Assembly: GCA_034687125.1 (NCBI GenBank)
Contig: JAQGBZ010000501.1
Span: forward strand, 1-38,939
Source: Neelides folsomi
Lineage: Eukaryota > Arthropoda > Collembola > Neelipleona > Neelidae
Length of the DNA: 38,939 bases
Reading direction: 5' to 3'
Below are positions 32,601 to 38,939 of this stretch, in pieces. A model generated the notes under the pieces. The model worked only from the letters and a program-made list of their open reading frames with translations, was not told the origin of the DNA and searched no databases. Positions within the stretch are counted from its first letter, which is position 1. Each line of letters starts with the position of its first letter. Position numbers and translations under genes: made by a program.

Positions 32601-33056
32601 AAAAGAAGAGCGGCTGATGTTGTTGGAAGGATGGAGAGCTTTTGAAGCCAATTGTGGTGACGAGGAGTCGATGAAAAATGTTTCGCTCCGAATGCCGAGA
32701 AGGATCAAGAAAAGGAGGAAGATCGAAACACCCGATGGGGTAAGATTTTTATTTAACCTTATAATTTGATTAATTTGATTAAATTATATATTGATACATT
32801 CTTGTACTTACAATTAATAATTTACTTAATTTGTATTTAATGTTTACATCGTATTTTTAATGAGGCAGAAGTCAATTAAAACTGTTATTTATATTTGTAG
32901 AGTGAAGCTGGGTGGGAAGAATATTTTGACTACATTTTCCCAGAAGACGAAGCTTCCAAGCCGAACCTCAAACTTCTTGCCATGGCCAAGATGTGGAAGA
33001 AGAAGAGAGAAGATGGAGAGCCAATGGATGTGTCAGAAGAACCCAAGGACGATTAA
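29621..33056 (+). CDS. crn: Crooked neck / CRNKL1 (Clf1) pre-mRNA splicing factor
   Basis: Ten exons keep frame: 29621-29671, 29785-29966, 30085-30241, 30347-30455, 30632-30933, 31190-31480, 31656-31868, 32006-32347, 32494-32739, 32901-33056, giving 682 aa, close to the family length. The N-terminus has the conserved [19 protein letters not shown] and [16 protein letters not shown]. The rest is a run of HAT (half-a-TPR) repeats, e.g. [36 protein letters not shown] and [19 protein letters not shown]. An acidic/basic C-terminal tail follows. The protein is a scaffold of the Prp19-associated complex that helps assemble and activate the spliceosome in the nucleus. AATAAA lies at 33111. It is tail to tail with NAA20, 446 bp apart. 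No oddities seen. Confidence 0.97.
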
Positions 33057-33110
33057 TTTATTATTATTTTATACTTTATTAACATTTTCATAACTTTAAT
33101 TAAAGTTTTA

Positions 33111-33116
33111 AATAAA
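33111..33116 (+). terminator. Polyadenylation signal of crooked neck
   Basis: AATAAA 54 bases after the TAA stop, in an AT-rich trailer. Confidence 0.6.
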
Positions 33117-33253
33117 TATGGAGAAAATTTGTTTATTTTATAAAAAATAAAATCATGCTTTTCCCTTTGATCACTACGATTACTTATTTCACATTTTCAC
33201 ATATTATGAAGCTGTGCTTTTAATTGATAAATCTTAACTTTTAATTATCTATG

Positions 33254-33294
33254 TTACATCGGGCCGTTGCATCAGTCCATTACATCGGGCCGTT
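33254..33294 (+). repeat. 15-bp direct repeat between convergent genes
   Basis: TTACATCGGGCCGTT occurs exactly at 33254-33268 and 33280-33294, a 26-base period. It is GC-rich compared with the flanks. Role unknown. Confidence 0.6.
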
Positions 33295-33502
33295 AAATAT
33301 GCTCATGAGATAATGAATAGAATGATAATAGATATGAAATAATGAAGTTAATGAATGTATAAATAATAATTTTTCAAATCGAATGAAATTAAGTCACTTT
33401 ATTTTAAATTGAGTCAATGAGGTAAAAGAGTTTCTTGTCAATTAATTAAATGAGTTGACTCGGAGGATTTTAAATGTTTGAGTTGTTGGCTTGCCCGGGG
33501 AT

Positions 33503-34495
33503 TCACTCAATCTCCTCGGGCCTCACAGGATTCGCCAAAGGGATAATCGACTTTTTCTCAACGTCCTTCGACAGAGCTTTACGCATATCTGAAAAACAAA
33601 AAATATTAAATATCTGTTCTTGAATATCGTAATTGTAATAATTATTTTCCTAATTATCTTTAACTTAAAAGGTAATCTTTATAATAAATACTACATATAA
33701 TAAATGAATGTAAATGCGTTATGTATCGATTTGAGTTAAAATTGTTATAAAGCAGAATTTTAAAGTTAAAACATACCGTATGCGTCTTCGTCAGGATCTC
33801 CAGAATAGTAGTCGAGAACAGTTCGGTAGACGATGTATTCTAATGACTCGTACATGCTGATTGCTACTTTGTTTGACACTCGCACAAATAAATCCACAAA
33901 GTAGCAGCTTTTCCTAATTAAACAAAAACCAAATGTTAAAAATGGTTAAATTTATCGATTTTATTTAGAGAGTAAAGTTGAGTAAATTGACTTAAAGATT
34001 AATAAGATAATTGTAATAGATTAATAGTGATTGCGATATTAATTATTTTAATTCGGTTTATTTTTTTTTGTTATTTAACTGTTCAGAGACGTCTTCGAGA
34101 TTTTGCATGAGTTTGGCAGCGAGACGATTTCTTCTATAAGTTGGAGCAACACTGAGGGCTGTCACATGTCCGTGCCAATTTTCTGCCGTCCCTTCGGCTT
34201 TCCCCATGACTGGAAATAATAAAATATAATTAATATACTAATCTAATGCTAATTAACACATTAATGACGATGGCATGATGATAAAAGTTTTTATCAATAA
34301 GAACAGATTTAAAAATAATTATTTACTGTAGCCGACGATCCTTCCGCCTGGATTTGTGAGCTTTTGGAAATACTCAGGCCAATGGGCCATGTAATTCATG
34401 TAAAAGGAGAGGCCGTAAGTTTCTGTCAAAGGGTCAAAGTTCACGAGGTTGAACTTCAGCAAGTCCATGCAGGTGAATCTCTCCAAACTCGTCAT
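33503..34495 (-). CDS. NAA20: N-alpha-acetyltransferase 20, NatB catalytic subunit
   Basis: Four minus exons keep frame: 34495-34327, 34209-34080, 33913-33777, 33588-33503, giving 173 aa (human about 178). Signature parts are FTCMDLL...DPLTETYG near the start, YMAHWPEYF, GRIVGYIMGKAEG, WHGHVTALSVAP, VDLFVRVSN, DPDEDAYDMRKALSKD, and the C-terminal end IIPLANPVRPEEIE. It is a GNAT-fold enzyme that, with the NAA25 auxiliary subunit, acetylates nascent proteins starting Met-Asp/Glu/Asn/Gln on the ribosome. In the acetyl-CoA loop the usual RRLGLAA reads RRNRLAA, so Gly is replaced by Arg at residue 85 (codon 34126-34124). A minus-strand AATAAA is at 33398-33403. Confidence 0.95.
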
Positions 34496-35253
34496 CTTCG
34501 AAACCGCAACCCTCGCCCACCGCGAACAACTAAAATCAAATCAATTAATTCTTCAATTAGAAATGAATTATTGAAATAAAACCGTGTATTAAAATGATCA
34601 TAAAATGTTAATGTCAATGTACTTTTAAGATGAGATTTAACTTTGAATGACTTATATTATAATTCCAAAATGTAAAATAAAAAGGATTTTATTTTATTGA
34701 TGGAAATTGTTCTTGAAAGCTGGAGCCAATTCTCTCGCGATAGTCAGCTAAAACCAATGTCTCAATTTCTCCGTCTCATTGATGTCTCTTGATTCAACAA
34801 GACTCAAAAAGTTTTACATTAAAAGTATTTAAAGAAGTTGACTTTAAATTTAAAAGGTATTATCCTTTAAAACTATCTTATTAATAATAAATTATTAATA
34901 TGATAATTTTATAATAGTAAGGAATACGAAAAATTCCAAGTCTTAGTGAAGCCTATACAAATATGGTCAAATAGAAACTACACATTTCATTTAATATATA
35001 TCATATACTAAATATAATATTATAAATACAGGGGACTTTAAGGAGAATATCCAAGTTGTCCCTTTTCTTTCCTTCAGGTCCATTCCATTCATCTGGTAAG
35101 AAAAAACAAAGCAATGACTTTCAGACCTTTTTTTTCCTTTTCTCCCCTCTTAAAATAAGATTTCAGTCGCGGTTGAGCTACGTTCATTAAAGCACTAAAA
35201 CTTTGCATATACCAAAGCTATTGTATACAGCAAAAATAATGAAAATATTTCAG
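34496..35253. other. Intergenic; promoter side of NAA20
   Basis: No gene recognised. AT-rich, with a pyrimidine-rich stretch at about 35050-35160. Confidence 0.4.
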
Positions 35254-35339
35254 AAATCACAATCAAAATAGAACCCGAAAATTTTTTTGAAGCAGATGCA
35301 AAAGAAGATGAATATTTAAGAGAATCTCAAAATGTTCAT
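35254..35339 (+). other. Possible exon with acidic, sumoylation-like motif
   Basis: After a TTTCAG acceptor (35248-35253), the frame reads ITIKIEPENFFEADAKEDEY and LRESQN up to a GT at 35340. IKIEPE fits the psi-K-x-E consensus seen in many zinc-finger and transposon-derived nuclear proteins. It sits just before the hAT-like relic and may have been its upstream exon. Confidence 0.35.
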
Positions 35340-35523
35340 GTATTTATTTTTTTAAATTTTTACACCTCTAATATTTTTACGTTATATCAACTAATTATTA
35401 GATAGTAATTAATAATATAAATAATAGATAATTATGTATCCAATGACAAATAAATTATAGATACAAACTTTAATCTATGTATTAATTTCAGCAATTATCT
35501 GGCCTAGCCTGTCTCAAGTAGAA

Positions 35524-36012
35524 ATGGCATCTCGGTTTTTGTTGATTCTCTCCGATATAGTTCCTTACATGATTAAGGCCGGAAAAAATTTAAAGGCACT
35601 GTATCCTGATGTTCTACATGTTACCTGTATTATTCATGGATTCCATCGAGCATGTGGAGAAATTAGATCCAAATATCCTGAGGTTGACAAATTCATTGGA
35701 AATATGAAAGCAATATTTAAAAAGGCTCCAAGTCGAATTGTGAAATACAAGGAAAAATTTTAAGATTTACCCTTGCCTCCAAACCCTGTATTAATAAGAT
35801 GGGGGACTTGGCTTGAAGCTGCTTCATTTTATGCCAAGAATTTTGAAAGAATAAGTTCATTTATTTTAGAACTTGATCCCGAAACAGTTGCATCTATTAG
35901 AATCACTCAAAAGATCCTTAAAGAAAATCGAATTGGAAACCAACTTGTTTTCATACAGTCAAATTTTTCATTTTTAACTGAATCAACCCAAATCTTCAAT
36001 CTAGGAATTTGA
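35524..36012 (+). pseudogene. hAT-like transposase fragment (CGGBP1-associated type)
   Basis: The frame reads LLILSDIVPYMIKAGKNLK, LYPDVLHVTCIIHGFHRACG and EIRSKYPEVDKFIGNMKAIF. It continues after an in-frame TAA (35761-35763) with LPLPPNPVLIRWGTWLEAA, FERISSFILELDPETVASIR and SNFSFLTE, ending at TGA 36010-36012. The D-x-x-P-Y-M...CIIHGFHR and RWGTWLEA blocks match, by recall, hAT-type transposases often annotated as CGG-repeat-binding-protein-like in arthropods. The stop, the missing zinc-finger head and the missing dimerisation tail show it is dead. Confidence 0.7.
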
Positions 36013-36352
36013 CAATAATTTACGTTAAACTTTTAAAATATTTGTCATTAAATTAATTTTTTGAAATGTGATCTTAAATTTAAAAAGCATTGGAATTTGG
36101 CTCTAGCTATAGTTGTTAAAAAATAGAATAGCTTTCGCCGTTAAACTTGCGAAAAATATTTTCACATGATTTCACAATAAATGTTCGAACAAATGATTCA
36201 AATGAATCATCGGTTTTTCAAGAAATTGGGATAAACACCTACCTTATACAATAATAAATAATACAATAATACCTTATTTTATCAATATACATGCATTATG
36301 CTTAAGTGTGATCTCTGAGGATGCCAATCGTTGGGAGCGTAGGGCTTTCCAA
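36013..36352. other. Intergenic, no gene recognised
   Basis: AT-rich remnant sequence between the hAT relic and the GGGAAC repeat patch; nothing else seen. Confidence 0.4.
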
Positions 36353-36454
36353 GGAACGTTCCAATGCCATATATTTGGTTCACGGGAACGCTGGTGGGAA
36401 CACAAGTATGGGAATACATGGGAACGTTCCCAGAAGCGATCCCGGAACGATCCC
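36353..36454. repeat. Degenerate GGGAACG short-repeat patch with palindromes
   Basis: GGAACGTTCC is present at 36353-36362 and 36421-36430, with GGGAAC/GGGAAT/GGAACG cores at roughly 10-14 base spacing between and beyond (e.g. 36385, 36396, 36446). The last copies read GATCCCGGAACGATCCCGGG. GC content is far above the flanks. It is a degenerate minisatellite or a cluster of binding sites. Confidence 0.6.
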
Positions 36455-36877
36455 GGGAACGCGTATATTTAAGTTTATAAAGTTAAACTAACAATATTTA
36501 AACTAAAAGCAATAAAAATTCAATGACTGGAAACGGTCGTGACCATTTAGCATGGGAATATAATCTAATCACAGAACATTCCATTCTTCCATCGTTGAAT
36601 ATTGTACTGATTTCAGATATATGCGCAATAAATATTTAGATCTAGATCGTTCTGGTATATTTAATATGTTACATTTTTACATACGCGGTTCATCAGTTCC
36701 GACAAATTACTCATTTTATGGTAAAAAAGCATCGCATATTATTAATGGTGCTTTAATTGGTAGACGCTCCTCGTTGAATAAACTACAAACACATCACTCA
36801 TCTCTCATCATTAATCATTAGGAAGGTATATTATAAATACAAATAAAAACTTATTAAAACAATATATTATTATGATT
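36455..36877. other. Intergenic flank of the Tc1-like element
   Basis: No gene recognised; the plus frame at 36621-36821 has no family features. Confidence 0.4.
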
Positions 36878-36879
36878 TA

Positions 36880-36911
36880 CTCCGCTATCAATTATAAGTT
36901 GGCACAGTTTT
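36880..36911 (+). repeat. Left terminal inverted repeat of the Tc1-like element
   Basis: Starts CTCCGCTATCAATTATAAGT right after the TA target site. Weaker pairing with the right end continues a further 15 bases. Confidence 0.9.
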
Positions 36912-36997
36912 TGGTTCGGGTTTGCATTGCTTTTTCCTCCCCGTGCTCTTGGGATGATTTTCGCTAATGAGTACGCTTGCTTTTTAAATTACTTTTA

Positions 36998-38120
36998 ATG
37001 GCTAAAGGTAAACCGATATCTCCAGATATAATTAAATTAATTAAATTAAAACTAGCAGAAAATAAAACTATTAAAGTTATTCAGGAAGAACCTTGTAATC
37101 TTGTCAGTAAAAGGACTTTACACAGATTAGCAAATAAAATTAAAAGTGGAATTGATTTTCACAAAGGAAGAACTAGAAGATCATTAAAAATTAGTAAAGC
37201 TGAGAATAAAATACTTTAAAAGATTATAGTAGAAAATAGGTTTAGCACATTTTAAGAATTAGCTAAACTTTGTAACTTACGAGACGGCGAGGAAACAAGC
37301 CAAGATATTACAATATGGATCCTATAAGCCGAAAAACAAGCCAAGATATTACGATATGGATCCTATAAGCCAAAAAACAAGCCATTCTTGACGGCAACAA
37401 TGAAAGAGAAAAGGATGAAATGGCCACTAAAACATCGAAGATGGACCGACGACAATGGAACAACGTGGTCTGGAGTGATGAAAGCACATTCCTAATTTTT
37501 GAAGGAAATCATTCTTGGCGAGTCTTGAGGAAAAAGGTTTTAAATTTCCGCTTTATATAAATTTAATTTAGTTAGATAATTAAGGTTTTGTTTCATAATT
37601 ATTAAAATAATTTAAATTCTTTTAGAATGAAGCATATCACCCCGACTGCATAAATAAGGTCTAACATCCCAAATCCATTATGATCTGGGGAGCCATGAGT
37701 AGCAGAGGAGTTGGGGAGCTGAAAGATGGAAAGGTCGACAAGAAAAAATACCAAGACATTCTTCAAACTCATCTTCTTCCTTCAATCCCCAAGTTAGTGC
37801 CCAACGGAAACTTCACATTTCAGCAGGATTCTGCACCTCCTCACACGGCGAAATCCACCAAAGCTTAGTTCGAAACTAACAACATTGTTGTGATGGACTG
37901 GCCGCCAAGTTCCCTCGACATGAATGTCATCGAAACATTATGGCCCATTGTCAAAAAACCCGTTCGTCGTAGAAATCCTTCCAATGGCGAAGAATTAAAA
38001 AGGATCGTGAAGGAGGAATAGGACAAAATAACTCCCGAAACATGCAGGCGCCTCGTTTCTTCAATGAAAAGTAGAATTCGGGAATTAATAAGAGCCAAAG
38101 GAGATGTTACAAAATACTAA
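36998..38120 (+). pseudogene. Tc1-like transposase, inactivated
   Basis: The start is the ATG at 36998 (MAKGKPISPDIIKLIKLKLA, HTH head). The catalytic core is recognisable: WSDES (D at 37477-37479), QQDSAPPHT (D at 37827-37829) and MNVIETLW (E at 37932-37934). Thirty-four residues separate the last two, so the type is DD34E. A GT-AG intron of 89 nt lies at 37537-37625 between RVLRKK and NEAYHPDC. Breaks are: in-frame TAA at 37217 and 37253, a 41-bp tandem duplication (37296-37377), a frameshift near 37457-37463, TAA at 37662, and TAG at 37866 and 38019 where the family has Trp. It cannot make a functional protein. Confidence 0.9.
37296..37377 (+). repeat. 41-bp tandem duplication inside the transposase pseudogene
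   Basis: Units 37296-37336 and 37337-37377 start CAAGCCAAGATATTAC and differ at two bases; a third CAAGCC follows. Since 41 is not a multiple of three, it shifts the frame. Confidence 0.9.
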
Positions 38121-38254
38121 CGATAAGTGTTTAATTTATTTTTATATTTAAGAACATATTTAATAATATTAAAAACTTATATCATTAACTAAAATAAAAC
38201 CTTAAGGTAACATAACAGACTAATATTGAAAATAAAGCAAGGAAGCCCAAACAT

Positions 38255-38286
38255 AAAACTGTGCCAACTTATAATTGATAGGAGAG
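38255..38286 (-). repeat. Right terminal inverted repeat of the Tc1-like element
   Basis: Reverse complement starts CTCTCCTATCAATTATAAGT, just inside the TA target duplicate. Confidence 0.9.
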
Positions 38287-38352
38287 TAGGCATAAATAAT
38301 TATTATTGAATTAAAAACTACAATTTATTTATTTAAATTAATTTTTAGTACA

Positions 38353-38499
38353 ATGGAATTTCATGCTAAGAATCTGATCCTTGTGGCGTTAATTGCAATT
38401 TTCACAACTAAAGCAACAATCGTTGGGAACACAAAGCCGGTTTTAAAACTTTTTGAAGGAATTTTATTTTTCACTAAAGGAGATAAAAACTGGATTTAA
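38353..38499 (+). CDS. Small open frame with signal-peptide-like start
   Basis: ATG to TAA encodes 48 residues beginning MEFHAKNLILVALIAIFTTK, a good signal peptide with likely cleavage after KATIVG or near it. A GTTTTA after NTKP could be a donor, in which case this is only the first exon of a secreted-protein gene. It lies just outside the transposon's right end. No family recognised; it could be chance. Confidence 0.35.
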   Translation: MEFHAKNLILVALIAIFTTKATIVGNTKPVLKLFEGILFFTKGDKNWI

Positions 38500-38530
38500 T
38501 TTTTTGGCTTGAATAAACCATAATGCCAAT

Positions 38531-38890
38531 TTAAAAAGGTTGTTTATTGACAGATTGATCTAACTGAGCTAATATTGGCCAAAATTGAACATTTGAACTT
38601 TTATTAATTGGCAAACAATCTATACCTAATGATAAAGTTAATAAATTGGCTTCATTATATTTACATAAAATGGGAAATTCACAACGAATAATTCCCAAAC
38701 TGAGCTAAATTAAATTTTCCTTAATTCCAAAATGATGATAAGATTCGTCTCCTAGTGGTATAACTTGGTTTTGTCTAGGAGTCTTAAACAATGTTCTAGA
38801 ATCTTTTGGCAAATTAAAGTTAAATTCTTTAAATGGATGAAATATAGATAACAATTCTTTTAGGCAACTACAAGTTACCACACAGCACAC
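38531..38890 (-). pseudogene. Fragment of a transposase-domain protein (Tnp2-like repeat gene)
   Basis: The minus frame reads EFNFNLPKDSRTLFKTPR, then GDESYHHFGIKENLI. After an in-frame TAG (38707-38705) it continues ANLLTLSLGIDCLPINKSS and NVQFWPILAQLDQ. LPKDSRTLLKTPR, G-x-Y-x-H-F-G and GLPL-x-KSS...FWPIL are, by recall, landmarks of a widespread arthropod repeat family annotated as transposase-domain (Tnp2-like) proteins. It is broken and short. It may continue beyond the window. Confidence 0.5.
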
Positions 38891-38939
38891 ACCAAATTAG
38901 CACACAATCACACATACAAGCTAGCACACAACCACACAC
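38876..38939. repeat. CA-rich degenerate microsatellite at the window edge
   Basis: Repeated CACACA/CAGCACAC/CAACCACACAC runs to the last base, and may continue outside the window. Confidence 0.8.

Larger units (their letters stand above)
36880..38286 (+). mobile_element. Full-length but dead Tc1-like (DD34E) transposon
   Basis: It is 1407 bp, bounded by about 32-bp terminal inverted repeats at 36880-36911 and 38255-38286. Both ends contain ATCAATTATAAGTTGGCACA, and they differ at two positions near the tips (CTCCG versus CTCTC). TA dinucleotides flank it at 36878-36879 and 38287-38288, as expected for Tc1/mariner insertion. It contains one transposase gene with an intron, broken several times. 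Confidence 0.92.

Noticed and set aside
1..38939. tRNA, rRNA and CRISPR arrays
   Set aside because: I saw no cloverleaf-like segments with A/B boxes, no rRNA-like stretch and no regularly spaced identical repeats; a covariance-model scan could still find small RNAs.

Overview
This is an AT-rich animal nuclear genome segment. The genes are split by short introns, mostly about 50-450 nt with GT-AG ends, and AATAAA signals and transposon relics are present. A divergent ionotropic receptor with arthropod-type architecture, beside Na,K-ATPase, GT92, GalNAc-transferase and death-domain genes, suggests an arthropod or close relative. Genus cannot be fixed from the sequence. Exon structures here were built by hand from splice signals and reading-frame continuity.

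Layout. 1-584 is the 3' end of an ankyrin-repeat gene. 1927-4231 (+) is a seven-exon GT92 glycosyltransferase with one missing splice donor. 4786-4930 is a transposase head relic. 6635-12151 (+) is a complete 18-exon P-type ATPase alpha subunit of Na,K-ATPase type (1003 aa). It faces, tail to tail, a five-exon polypeptide GalNAc-transferase at 12336-14629 (-). 15.2-18.7 kb holds a GalNAc-transferase exon relic, orphan exon-like pieces, and a minus-strand gene for a predicted type II membrane protein with a cytoplasmic death domain. One intron of that gene carries an 874-bp TIR element. 20792-22373 (-) is a four-exon secreted Cys-rich protein. 24103-26385 (-) is an intronless ionotropic receptor. 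28.0-28.5 kb holds a relic of GalNAc-transferase exon 1. 29621-33056 (+) is the splicing factor crooked neck (682 aa), tail to tail with NAA20, the NatB catalytic subunit, at 33503-34495 (-). The last 4 kb is rich in transposons: a hAT-like relic, a TIR-bounded but dead Tc1-like (DD34E) element, and a third transposase relic.

Most notable is the Na,K-ATPase. All core catalytic motifs are intact, but two membrane asparagines that are normally conserved are changed: M4 Asn to Trp (residue 313) and M5 Asn to Lys (residue 763). From memory these are the same two positions changed to Lys in the brine-shrimp alpha2-KK pump, and the aromatic-plus-lysine pair also recalls gastric H,K-ATPase. This may be a pump with altered ion stoichiometry. 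The housekeeping genes (crooked neck, NAA20) look ordinary. The glycosyltransferases probably act in the Golgi; no operon-like relation between genes is implied.
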